Origin: Candidatus Nanohalalkaliarchaeum halalkaliphilum
Lineage (GTDB): Archaea > Nanohalarchaeota > Nanosalinia > Nanosalinales > Nanohalalkaliarchaeaceae
NCBI GenBank assembly: GCA_022729315.1
Contig: JALDAF010000004.1
Coordinates: 1-37,394, forward strand
DNA length: 37,394 nt
Direction: 5' to 3'
Of this stretch, positions 18,153 through 27,440 are shown piece after piece. The notes beneath the pieces were generated by a model, which searched no databases, was not told where the DNA came from, and saw only the letters and a program-made list of their open reading frames with translations. A program made the translations under genes and the position numbers. Within the stretch, counting starts at the first letter, position 1. Each line of letters begins with the position of its first letter.

Positions 18153-20456
18153 ATGGCTGACAACGCTGGAGACACGGGAAACGGGAACGACCGCGTCAAA
18201 CTCAAGGTTGGGGAGATCCCACCGAACGCACAGGAAGATATCGGTAGCGGAGTCGTCCGCATCGACTCAAGCGTCATGGAAAAACTGGGTATCCGCGAAG
18301 GCGACGCGGTCGTCATCGAAGGAGACCGGAAAACCGTTGCCCGTGTGGCACGGTCCTACCCGGCAGACGCCGGTCTCGGCATCATCCGCATGGACGGATA
18401 CATCAGGAAGAACGCGGGCACCTCTCTCCGGGAGACCGTGAACGTGCACAAGGCCGAACTCCAGGAAGCGAAGAAAGTGGTGCTGGCACCTGCAGAGGAA
18501 GGTGTCACCATCCAGGTATCGTCTCCCAGCATATTCAAACGGACACTTACCGGACGCGCCATCACCAGCGGCGACCTTATCGTCCCATCCTCCGGCAAGG
18601 AGCGACGACGCAGCCTGTTCGAGGACATGTTCGACCTTGACGACTTCTTCGACTTCACGTTCGGCGAGACAAAGCTGATGGTGGTGTCCACGACCCCCGC
18701 CAGCGAACCGGTCGCAATAACAGAGAACACACAGATAGAGGTCCGGCCACAGGCCGTGGAAGAAAGCGACGAGATCGGTCCGCGCGTGCCGGAAGTAACC
18801 TATGAGGATATCGGCGGACTGGAAAGCGAGATTCAGAAGGTGCGGGAGATGATCGAACTCCCGCTGAAACACCCGGAGGTGTTCCAGCAGCTCGGTATCG
18901 ACGCGCCGAGCGGCGTGCTTCTACACGGCCCGCCAGGAACCGGTAAAACACTGCTGGCCAAGGCCGTCGCCAACGAGGCGGACGCCTGGTTCACCAGTAT
19001 CAACGGCCCGGAGATCATGAGCAAGTTCTACGGCGAATCCGAGAAAAAGCTCCGGGAGATCTTCGACGAGGCACGGGAGAACTCTCCGGCCATCATATTC
19101 ATCGACGAACTGGACGCGATCGCACCGAAACGGGAAGAGGCGCACGGCGAGGTGGAGCGCCGTGTCGTCGCACAGATGCTGTCACTCATGGACGGTCTCG
19201 AGGAACGTGAAGACGTGATCGTGATCGCCGCAACCAACCGGCCGGACGATATCGACGAGGCGCTGCGGCGGCCGGGACGACTGGACCGGGAAATCGAGAT
19301 CGGTGTCCCGGACCGGAACGGCCGGAAGGAGATTTTGCAGATCCACACCCGGAACATGCCGCTTGAACGGGAAGACGCGGGAGAAGTGGATCTGGACGAG
19401 ATCGCGGACCGGACCCACGGCTACGTCGGCGCTGATATCGAGGCGCTGGCCAAGGAAGCGGCCATGATCACACTGCGGCGAGTCCTTCCAGAGATCGATC
19501 TGGATGACCGTCAGTTAGACGAGGACATACTCGATAAACTGGTCGTATCCAAGGACGATTTCACCGAGGCCATGAAGGTCGTCGAACCCAGCGCCATGCG
19601 GGAAGTACTGGTTGAGGTCCCGCAGGTCACCTGGGACGATGTCGGTGGCCTGACCGAGGTACAGGAACGACTGCAGGAGATGGTGGAATGGCCGCTCAAA
19701 CAGCCGGAAGTGTTTGAACGGATGGGGATCGACGTACCGAAAGGCATCATGCTCTATGGTATGCCTGGCACCGGTAAAACACTGTTGGCCAAGGCCGTGG
19801 CCAACGAATCCGAGGCAAACTTCATCTCTATCAAAGGCCCACAGGTCTTCTCCAAGTGGGTCGGCGAATCAGAGAAGGCGATCCGGAAGATCTTCTCCAA
19901 GGCCCGGGAAGTCGCTCCAGCGATCATTTTCATCGACGAGATCGATTCGATCGCCCACCGGCGCGGCATGGACTCTTCCGGTGTCGGCGACCGTGTCGTG
20001 AACCAGATCCTGTCCGAACTGGATGGTATCGAGGACATGGAGGACGTGATCGTGATCGCCGCAACCAACCGGCCCGACATGATCGATCCGGCACTGATGC
20101 GGCCGGGACGACTGGACCGGCACCTGCATATCCCGGTCCCGGAGGAAGCGGCGCGGCGCAAGATCTTCGAGATCCATACCCGGGACATGCCGCTGGCCGA
20201 TGATGTGGACCTGGACCGGCTTGCCCGTGAAACGGAAAACTACGTCGGCTCCGACATCGAAAGCGTCTGCCGCGAAGCCGGGATGAGCGCACTCCGGGAG
20301 GACCAGGACTCTGACACCGTTACTATGGCACACTTCGAGGACGCACTCGAATCCGTTTCGCCATCCGCACGCGAGGACGACCTGGAAAACTTCCAGAAGC
20401 GTATCGAACGCATGGAACAGGAAGAAGCCGCGGAGACCGCAGACTACTTCGCCTGA
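18153..20456 (+). CDS. CDC48/VAT family AAA+ ATPase
   Basis: Double-psi barrel-like N domain, two AAA modules ([22 protein letters not shown] and [22 protein letters not shown]), RPGRLDR arginine-finger regions. Confidence 0.96.
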   Translation: MADNAGDTGNGNDRVKLKVGEIPPNAQEDIGSGVVRIDSSVMEKLGIREGDAVVIEGDRKTVARVARSYPADAGLGIIRMDGYIRKNAGTSLRETVNVHKAELQEAKKVVLAPAEEGVTIQVSSPSIFKRTLTGRAITSGDLIVPSSGKERRRSLFEDMFDLDDFFDFTFGETKLMVVSTTPASEPVAITENTQIEVRPQAVEESDEIGPRVPEVTYEDIGGLESEIQKVREMIELPLKHPEVFQQLGIDAPSGVLLHGPPGTGKTLLAKAVANEADAWFTSINGPEIMSKFYGESEKKLREIFDEARENSPAIIFIDELDAIAPKREEAHGEVERRVVAQMLSLMDGLEEREDVIVIAATNRPDDIDEALRRPGRLDREIEIGVPDRNGRKEILQIHTRNMPLEREDAGEVDLDEIADRTHGYVGADIEALAKEAAMITLRRVLPEIDLDDRQLDEDILDKLVVSKDDFTEAMKVVEPSAMREVLVEVPQVTWDDVGGLTEVQERLQEMVEWPLKQPEVFERMGIDVPKGIMLYGMPGTGKTLLAKAVANESEANFISIKGPQVFSKWVGESEKAIRKIFSKAREVAPAIIFIDEIDSIAHRRGMDSSGVGDRVVNQILSELDGIEDMEDVIVIAATNRPDMIDPALMRPGRLDRHLHIPVPEEAARRKIFEIHTRDMPLADDVDLDRLARETENYVGSDIESVCREAGMSALREDQDSDTVTMAHFEDALESVSPSAREDDLENFQKRIERMEQEEAAETADYFA

Positions 20457-20610
20457 TTGGCTCCGTCGCATGCGGTGGTCATCAGAGAAGCCGCTTGCTG
20501 CTTCGGCAGGAGGATCACCCCCCTTCAGTTTCGGCATCGGCTTCACAAGAGATGGCTGTCAGAGCTACGTGGTAGCGGTGGCGGACACTTGATGGCACAA
20601 CTCTTAGAGG

Positions 20611-20919
20611 TTACAGGAGCAATCGGACCATTTGGAGGATGAAGAAGGCGAAAAACGCTACCCCGCCAATAATCACAAACCACAGCCATCCCGCATTCCC
20701 CGCCATATCTTCTACATCCGGACGTTCACCCTTGACTGTCATGGTACCGAACCGGTACATCAGCATCAATCCAACAAAGAGGAATACGCCACCACCGATA
20801 CGAACCATCGGATCGTCCACTGTCAGCAGCCGTATCACGCCTTCACCTGTCACTCCTACTCCTAGCAAAGCGAGTGACGTCGTGTACAGCTGTCCGACAT
20901 CGATATTATGGATATCCAC
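20611..20919 (-). CDS. small membrane protein
   Basis: 102 aa, three hydrophobic segments. Confidence 0.6.
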   Translation of the reverse strand: MDIHNIDVGQLYTTSLALLGVGVTGEGVIRLLTVDDPMVRIGGGVFLFVGLMLMYRFGTMTVKGERPDVEDMAGNAGWLWFVIIGGVAFFAFFILQMVRLLL

Positions 20920-20933
20920 TGTATCCTCCCTGA

Positions 20934-21218
20934 TTACAGGACCATATGGATCTTGAACAGGGTGCCGACAAGCATGAGTAACGCGAAACCGATCAACACC
21001 CAGATGTAGACCGGTTTGACCTCCTCCCGCTCGATGATGGTGTACTCACGGGCGAATAGGTCGTATCCTGATAGAACGGCTATCCCTCCACCAAGCAACA
21101 TGTACATCAGCGCAGGCACCACCTCACCTGCCTGCAGGAACAGTCCGCCCAACATAGCTGATGAGACACCCCATAACAGCATCAGGATATATGCCAGTAA
21201 TCCGGCCCGATGGTCCAT
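20934..21218 (-). CDS. small membrane protein
   Basis: 94 aa, three hydrophobic segments, 14 nt upstream of the previous CDS on the same strand. Confidence 0.6.
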   Translation of the reverse strand: MDHRAGLLAYILMLLWGVSSAMLGGLFLQAGEVVPALMYMLLGGGIAVLSGYDLFAREYTIIEREEVKPVYIWVLIGFALLMLVGTLFKIHMVL

Positions 21219-21357
21219 ATACTGCCGTTACCCTTGCCGCTTATAAATTTATGTATGGCAAGTGGTTCGACAGCGGTGCGGTAACTGCTACTTTACAGCG
21301 TTTGAACAACGCGGCAACTTCTAACTGTTAAAAGAGTGCATCGCATACAGGTAGTGC

Positions 21358-22398
21358 ATGAAAGAGCTACTGCAGGAGCTGGTCGAGACACCGGGCGTGT
21401 CTGGGAATGAACACCGGATCCGGGACGTGATTCGATCCCACGTAGAGGACGAGGCGGACAGTATCGAAGTTGATGATCTTGGAAACCTGATCGCACGGAA
21501 AGGCAGCGGCGACAAAACGTTGATGGTCGTTGCGCACATGGACCAGATCGGGCTCACTGTCCGCCGGATCGATGAGAACGGGTTCATCCACGTCAGCAAG
21601 GTCGGCGGCATGTTCGAGGTCGGAGCCAGTAACCAGCGCGTCACGATCCACGCCTCGGACGGTGACGATGTGACCGGGGTCATCGGGATGAAACCGCCGC
21701 ACCTGCAGAAGGGCGATGAGCGGAAACAGGTACCGGAGATGAAGAAGCTGTTCGTCGATATCGGGGCGGAAGACGCGGATGACGTGGAAGAGTTGGGTAT
21801 CCGTGTCGGCGACTATATCTCATACGACCGGGACTTCACCGAACTGGCAGGTGACCGTGTGACCGGGCCCGCGTTTGACGACCGGGTCGGCTGTGCGGTC
21901 GCGATCGACGCGTTCAACCGGTTCGATGAAGACTATGAACTGGCCGCTGTGTTCTCCGTTCAGGAGGAGGTCGGAACGAAAGGCGCGCGGACCTCTGCGT
22001 TCGGCATTGACCCGGACGTAGCGCTGGCGATCGACGTTTCCATGGCCGGTGACGTGCCTGCTGTGGAGCCGGATGAGTCAACGGACAGTATCGGTGACGG
22101 CGTCGGGATCGACATGATCCAGGCCGGTGGCCGCGGACTGATCACGCCGGAAACAGTGAAAAACTGGCTTATCGAAACCGCGGAAGACGGCGACCACAAC
22201 TACTACCGGTCCCTGTACGACGGTGGCGCCACCGACGCGGCAAGCGTCTACCTGGTCCGGGACGGTATCCCAACCGGATCCATCGGCGTACCAGCACGCC
22301 ACATCCACTCCCCCATCGAGGTCGTCAGCATCTCCGACATGGAGGACGCGGTCACCTTTCTCGGAGACGCATTCAGCACGCTGGACGAATACTTCTAA
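21358..22398 (+). CDS. M42 family metallopeptidase (tetrahedral aminopeptidase/endoglucanase-like)
   Basis: VETPGVSGNEHRIRD, VVAHMDQIGL, GPAFDDRVGCAVAI, SVQEEVGTKGARTS, PARHIHSPIEVVSISDMEDA. Confidence 0.94.
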   Translation: MKELLQELVETPGVSGNEHRIRDVIRSHVEDEADSIEVDDLGNLIARKGSGDKTLMVVAHMDQIGLTVRRIDENGFIHVSKVGGMFEVGASNQRVTIHASDGDDVTGVIGMKPPHLQKGDERKQVPEMKKLFVDIGAEDADDVEELGIRVGDYISYDRDFTELAGDRVTGPAFDDRVGCAVAIDAFNRFDEDYELAAVFSVQEEVGTKGARTSAFGIDPDVALAIDVSMAGDVPAVEPDESTDSIGDGVGIDMIQAGGRGLITPETVKNWLIETAEDGDHNYYRSLYDGGATDAASVYLVRDGIPTGSIGVPARHIHSPIEVVSISDMEDAVTFLGDAFSTLDEYF

Positions 22399-22480
22399 GA
22401 CACCTTGACCTCTCCTACCTGTCCGTTAACCGGAGTGTAATAGATCAGCATTTTTATTGGGTCGCCGTTAATACTGCCGT

Positions 22481-23386
22481 ATGCTTGAACCCTTCGTCAT
22501 ACTGGCGTTACTTGTGGCATTCGGATACGGTGCCGGCAATGTTATTGACAAGGCACTGTTTGCAGAGTATATTGATCACGCACGTACAATGCAGTTCCTC
22601 AGCGGGCTGTTCGCTCCGATCGTCGTACTTCCACTGCTATTAGTCGAACAGATTACTGTCTATGCGGCAGTCCCATTTCTCCTAACGATAATAAGCGGCG
22701 TACTCTTCTTCGGCGGCGGATACCTGCAGATGAAGGCAACAAAGATGGGTGAGGTGTCGGAGATGACGCTCTTGCTCAAGACCATCCCGATATTCACTCT
22801 CATCTTAGCCGCCCTGTTCCTCGGTGAACGCCTCACCATTGGAGAGTACTTCGGACTTTTACTGATCGTTGCCGGATCCGTCCTCGTTACACTGGAACCC
22901 CGACAAGGGTTACCTCGGATCGCACCGACCCTTCCAAACCTGATCACCGTATGCGCCGCGTTTTTGTTCGCGACCACCTTTGTTTTAACAAAATACCTCC
23001 TCAACTTCGCCTCATTCATAAACGTCTTTTTCTGGCAACAAGCTGGAATCTTCCTAGCCGCACCAGTCATGCTCATCTTCCTACCGGTCCGCCGCGAACT
23101 CAAGACATTCATCAAAAGACCGATCGACAAAGGCTTTCCTCTCTTCCTCTTCGGTACCATCATCTACGCCGCCGCAAACCTCATTAATACTCTTGCGCTT
23201 CGGGACGCTCCTGCATCACTCGTCACCGCGATAATCTCCTCAGACGCCTTCTTCGTCATCCTCCTCGTGGCATTCTTGCAGAAACTCGGCCTAGACCATT
23301 TCGAAGAAAAGATGACCCGGTCAGCACTTGTACTCAAAATTGCAGCAGTCATCCTCTTTATTATCGGCGCATTCATCATCGGATAA
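22481..23386 (+). CDS. EamA/DMT family transporter
   Basis: About ten hydrophobic segments in two halves; GEVSEMTLLLKTIPIFTLILAALFLGERLTIGEYFGLLLIVAGSVLV is EamA-like. Confidence 0.85.
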   Translation: MLEPFVILALLVAFGYGAGNVIDKALFAEYIDHARTMQFLSGLFAPIVVLPLLLVEQITVYAAVPFLLTIISGVLFFGGGYLQMKATKMGEVSEMTLLLKTIPIFTLILAALFLGERLTIGEYFGLLLIVAGSVLVTLEPRQGLPRIAPTLPNLITVCAAFLFATTFVLTKYLLNFASFINVFFWQQAGIFLAAPVMLIFLPVRRELKTFIKRPIDKGFPLFLFGTIIYAAANLINTLALRDAPASLVTAIISSDAFFVILLVAFLQKLGLDHFEEKMTRSALVLKIAAVILFIIGAFIIG

Positions 23387-23438
23387 CCTGGCAAAACACT
23401 ACCAACTTTTCATACGACGCGTTCACGACACTGGACGA

Positions 23439-23603
23439 TCACTTCTGAACGTATGCAGAGGTCGCTGCCGTCCAGTAGTCTTCACCCCATTCCTCCCAAT
23501 TGCTACCGATCAGCCAGAGCGCACCATCCACGACGTGTGAGATATATCGTGCTCCGTCGTCATCCGTTGCATCAGACTCCTCCATAATCTCACGGTCGTA
23601 CAT
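23439..23603 (-). CDS. candidate small acidic Trp-rich ORF (54 aa), below the ORF-track length cutoff
   Basis: MYDREIMEESDATDDDGARYISHVVDGALWLIGSNWEEWGEDYWTAATSAYVQK; acidic composition matches native CDSs. Confidence 0.4.
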   Translation of the reverse strand: MYDREIMEESDATDDDGARYISHVVDGALWLIGSNWEEWGEDYWTAATSAYVQK

Positions 23604-23680
23604 ACGGTCTTGGCGGGATTCCGCCGGCCGATCAGGATCAGGAATTCGAAGAATACATTATTGATCAGTGACCCTCAGAC

Positions 23681-25143
23681 TTAACCTTGCTCAACTTCCT
23701 GTGTAAACTGCTCCAACCAGTCCATCAAGCCTGTTGATGGCGGGTTCAGTGACCGTTGTGTTCGATCATGGTCCGGGTAAGCGTAAACCTGTGGACTGCT
23801 TTCGTCCCCATATCCATGTCCCGGAGCATTCATGTACAGGCTGTCACCGGCTTGCCTGTGCTGCTCTGAATTACGAAACTGTTCTATGATACGCTGATCG
23901 TCTTCATCCCGGTCTGCCGGCCGTGCCCCCACCACCGGTAGCAACGCCTCCTTTACCTCTGAAGACGGCATTACCTCCAACCCTTCTGGCCATATCGGGG
24001 GCTCATCAACGATCGTCACATCCGGACCTTCATCGTCCAGATCCCGCTGCATGTGCAGATTATCCTCAAGGTATACGATGGATGCAGACCGCGTCCACTC
24101 TGACTGATGGGTCACCCAGTCAGGCCCATCCTCATACACATTCCCGACGAAGGAGATCCGGGGCGGTTCATCTATATCACAGATGTCGGAAGTACCCATT
24201 CCTGCATGCAGTGGCCGTCCATAGTTAAACACATAGTTGTTCGCCCACACCAATTCCGACTCGCCACGCACACGCGGATTCCGCCGTCTGTGGTGTGCAA
24301 TCGCATTCCCAAGGTATACTGCGTTTTCGATGCATCGCTGGTTGTGTGCCCCTCTGCAGTGCGTATCATCTGCGTGGTCAGCGTGGCAGAGCCCCTCATA
24401 AATAAGATTGTTTGTCACAGTTATATCCTGAGCTGCCGACCGGATCTGGAACGTCTGGTTCGTTCCCCAGCTGAACGTACAGTGATCGATGACAACGTTA
24501 CGCGTATGGTTCCCGATCGCCATCGGATCACCCTGCTGCGGAGTTTCTGTCTCGTTTCCCGGCCGGACCCGGATGTGTTGGATAATAGCATTCTCTAACT
24601 CGGTCAGCCGGATACCCTGACCACGGGTAAGCGTGATTCCTGGTGACGGCGCAGTCTGTCCCGCAACGTAAAGATTACCCTGTCCTGACCGGGGACGGAT
24701 ATAATCGCCGACCTCCAAATCGATCACGCCACCCACCTCGAAACGATCAACCGTGGGAAATCCAGGTCCTCCATCGCCCAACGAAGCGATCCCTCCCCGC
24801 TCGCATCAAGATTGGTGACCTTCACAACTTCCAAATCCTGCTCCTGTACCCACGCTGTCGATGCAAACCCATCATCCGGACCAAACTGAGAAATCCCGCC
24901 ACCAATCAAGCCACCTCCACCTCGGGGTGCACACATATCTGACGATGAACGTGAGGCCCATCCCGTCAGCGCTCCAGAAGGCAACGAAAACGAACTATAC
25001 CACCCCGTATACACCGCACCACCCAACACACCCGCGCCCAGAACCTTCAAGAACCGGCGACGTGACATATGACGGGGAACCTCCTGCACCGACTTGGAAA
25101 CATCTTCTTCTGACGCATCCTCTTTCTTACCGGATTCCTCCAT
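23681..25143 (-). pseudogene. Tat-exported pectate-lyase-like beta-helix protein interrupted by an apparent -1 nt frameshift
   Basis: N-part ORF 24724..25143 (Tat signal MSRRRFLKVLGAGVLGG, VVKVTNLDASGEGSLRWAMEDLDFPRLIV) continues in another frame in ORF 23681..24781 (FEVGGVIDLEVGDYIRPRSGQGNLYVAGQTAPSPGITL). Confidence 0.8.
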
Positions 25144-25303
25144 ATTGCCCTTATACGCGTCGTATCTTAAATTATTTGCCTACCGCCGGGCAACGCCGGG
25201 AAACCTTCACATACTCCACTGCGAACCCTCTTTAACATGACCGTGCAGAACGCACGCCTCCGTACCCGCCGCTGATACGCGGAGAGTATCGGGCAGCTAA
25301 TAC

Positions 25304-27274
25304 CTACAGGTTTTCGACATTATACTCGTTGGTTTCCGGACTGCTGAATTCGAAGTCGAACCCGGTGTTGACCAGCGTGTTGTGGGTGAGATGCATTCTA
25401 TCTCCGTCGGTAGACCGGTGCCTGAATTCGGCATCGTCGATAAAGATATTGTTTTTCACGATGACATCTGCGTCGACGGTCTGCGTGTCATCCTCGTACC
25501 ACACGCGCCACGAGTCTTTCACGACGCAGTCCTTGATGATGAAGTGTCCGTGTAACGCTTCGCAGTCCTCGTCGTTCACACGGATAAAGTCCTCCCCGTT
25601 ACAGTCGACATGGATGTTGGACCAGGTGAAATCTTTCAAATGGTATACGCCGCCGTCCGTTGCGGATGAAATGCTGAACAGGGACGACGATCCGATCGTT
25701 CCCATGTTCCAGTTGTCGAATGTTACGTTTTCGATGAGCGGATCGTGTCCCTCTCCGGTTCCGGCAGGCCATATCCTGAGTCCGACACCGTCCAACCCGT
25801 CAGCGACAACGTTTCGGATGGTTAACCCGGAAAAATCGTACCGGACAAATCCGATGGTCCGTGTGGATTCAAGTGTCAGGCCATCCACTGTAACGTTCTG
25901 GGCCCGCACCCGGATCGCCCGGTTAGAGTTCGAGACCGTGCAGTCCCTGAAGTTTATGTCGTACGCATTGGGATGGGTGTTCAGCCCTTGACCACTCTGT
26001 TTTATCGAGCTGCCGACAACCGAGCAGTTCTTCAGCGGTGTCCACGGTTGGCCGCCGGATCCGCTGTCCGGCCCCGATGAACCGAACTTGTGGGCGTACC
26101 GGCCGACATTCTCCACGATACAGTTGGATACAAGAACGTGGTCGCCGAGTCCGATACAGTTCGTCCCGTAGTGGCCGGAGTGTTCGATGCGAAGATTGTG
26201 GTAGTGGTGGTTAAACGGTTCATGTGCCTGTGTGGCGCTGTCGGGCACCTTCCTTATATAGCAGTTCCGTATAGTCGTGTTCCGTGTCCGTGAGACAACG
26301 ATGCCGTCCTCACTCCACGGCCCCGTGTCCCCAACATCCTCAATCCGCATCGCTCCGACAACCTCGAATCCGTCGATGACAAGGTTCTCTGCGGGGAAGT
26401 TCACCTTCCACACCTCTCCACCGCTCGCTGAATAGTCAAATGTTACCCCGCTCTGTCCGTCCTTGATAATGAGACTGTTCGCACTCTCATCGACATCCGA
26501 AATGACAAGCATCTCGGCAGTCGTCCCTCCTTCTCTGCTGTGATTGACCCATTGCTGATCCCGGTCATGCAGAACGATCACGTCACCTGGTTCATATCCG
26601 CTCGCATCGTCCACGTCAATGGTGCCGTCATATCGTGACACCGACGACGACAGATCCGTCCGGTTCGTGTAGACATCTTCATTCCAGTCCGGATGGCTTC
26701 GTGGCTGATCGATGATATTATTCGAATCCGTGGAACCCTCCGGAAGTTCCGACCTGATCACGGCCCTGTTCGGCGACCAGAGGGTCAGGTTATCGGTTGG
26801 CGGTAGTGTGAACTCTCCCCATTCCCCGTTATTCGGCCCCTGCCCACGGAAGAAGATAACAAGATCACCGTCTCCCGCCGCATCAACAGCGTCCTGCGCC
26901 GTACTGTAATCATGTGCAAAGATGACATCAGCCTCAGACCATTTGCTCCCTCCGCCCCCGTTTCCGTTCGCCGTATTGTCAACGTACTCCTTGTTCGCAA
27001 TATCATTGGAATCTGTGGGGGTAGACGTGACCGTTCCTGTAGAAGCGTGTATAGCCCCGACATCCCCGATATCATTCCCCTGCAGATCCAGCGTCCCGTC
27101 CGTCCCGATTTCGAACTGTGTGTCTCCTGCGAGGTCCCGGTACCGGAACGCATTATCACTCCGGATGTCGAACGCGGCCGCGTTCTTTCCGACCATCGCA
27201 GCACCGAGTCCAGCCGCACCGAGCATCCCAGCCTTTTTCAAAAACTGGCGGCGATCGATACTGTGTTCCTTCAC
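25304..27274 (-). CDS. Tat-exported right-handed beta-helix protein (annotated core; probably extends to 27394)
   Basis: SIDRRQFLKKAGMLGAAGLGAAMVGKNAAAF Tat signal; parallel beta-helix-like repeats (NLVIDGFEV, NTTIRNCYI, VLVSNCIVENV, NVTVDGLTL). Confidence 0.85.
   Translation of the reverse strand: MKEHSIDRRQFLKKAGMLGAAGLGAAMVGKNAAAFDIRSDNAFRYRDLAGDTQFEIGTDGTLDLQGNDIGDVGAIHASTGTVTSTPTDSNDIANKEYVDNTANGNGGGGSKWSEADVIFAHDYSTAQDAVDAAGDGDLVIFFRGQGPNNGEWGEFTLPPTDNLTLWSPNRAVIRSELPEGSTDSNNIIDQPRSHPDWNEDVYTNRTDLSSSVSRYDGTIDVDDASGYEPGDVIVLHDRDQQWVNHSREGGTTAEMLVISDVDESANSLIIKDGQSGVTFDYSASGGEVWKVNFPAENLVIDGFEVVGAMRIEDVGDTGPWSEDGIVVSRTRNTTIRNCYIRKVPDSATQAHEPFNHHYHNLRIEHSGHYGTNCIGLGDHVLVSNCIVENVGRYAHKFGSSGPDSGSGGQPWTPLKNCSVVGSSIKQSGQGLNTHPNAYDINFRDCTVSNSNRAIRVRAQNVTVDGLTLESTRTIGFVRYDFSGLTIRNVVADGLDGVGLRIWPAGTGEGHDPLIENVTFDNWNMGTIGSSSLFSISSATDGGVYHLKDFTWSNIHVDCNGEDFIRVNDEDCEALHGHFIIKDCVVKDSWRVWYEDDTQTVDADVIVKNNIFIDDAEFRHRSTDGDRMHLTHNTLVNTGFDFEFSSPETNEYNVENL
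27120..27253. repeat. 134-bp perfect direct repeat, copy 1 (Tat signal and FDIRSDNAFRYRDLAGDT stem)
   Basis: Identical base-for-base to 29050-29183; flanks diverge immediately on both sides. Confidence 0.97.
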
Positions 27275-27394
27275 TACGTTCTGACGGGTATCTGCGTGCG
27301 CCGGTTCTCCTGTTAACTGCTGTAACAGTTCCTGTTGTTCCTGTACCTGGCGTTGAAGCTCTGCAACCGTTTTCTCCAGTTCGTCCCGTTTCAG
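27275..27394 (-). other. in-frame 40-codon coiled-coil N-terminal extension of the 25304..27274 CDS (putative CTG start)
   Basis: (L)KRDELEKTVAELQRQVQEQQELLQQLTGEPAHADTRQNV, in frame, preceded by GAGGTGA SD (27401-27407) 6 nt from CTG; same heptad register as the paralogue. Confidence 0.6.
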
Positions 27395-27440
27395 TATTGT
27401 TCACCTCTGCTGTCAGATATACGGCGCCTGTACATTTTCT

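Noticed and set aside
19740-19770. Cdc48 D2 Walker A reads GMPGTGKT instead of GPPGTGKT
   Set aside because: Conservative change outside the essential GxxGxGK[ST] positions; not worth a finding.
20457-20610. Intergenic stretch after cdc48 considered as C/D-box or structured ncRNA (reverse strand contains TGATGA and CTGA)
   Set aside because: Box order and spacing do not form a proper C/D RNA and no strong hairpin was found; needs RNA-seq or covariance search.
27156-27404. 82-aa minus-strand ORF MNNTETGRTGENG... starting at GTG 27404
   Set aside because: Overlaps the coiled-coil leader and Tat signal in another frame; composition not native. Its GTG is only considered as a possible start if an indel lies in the leader.
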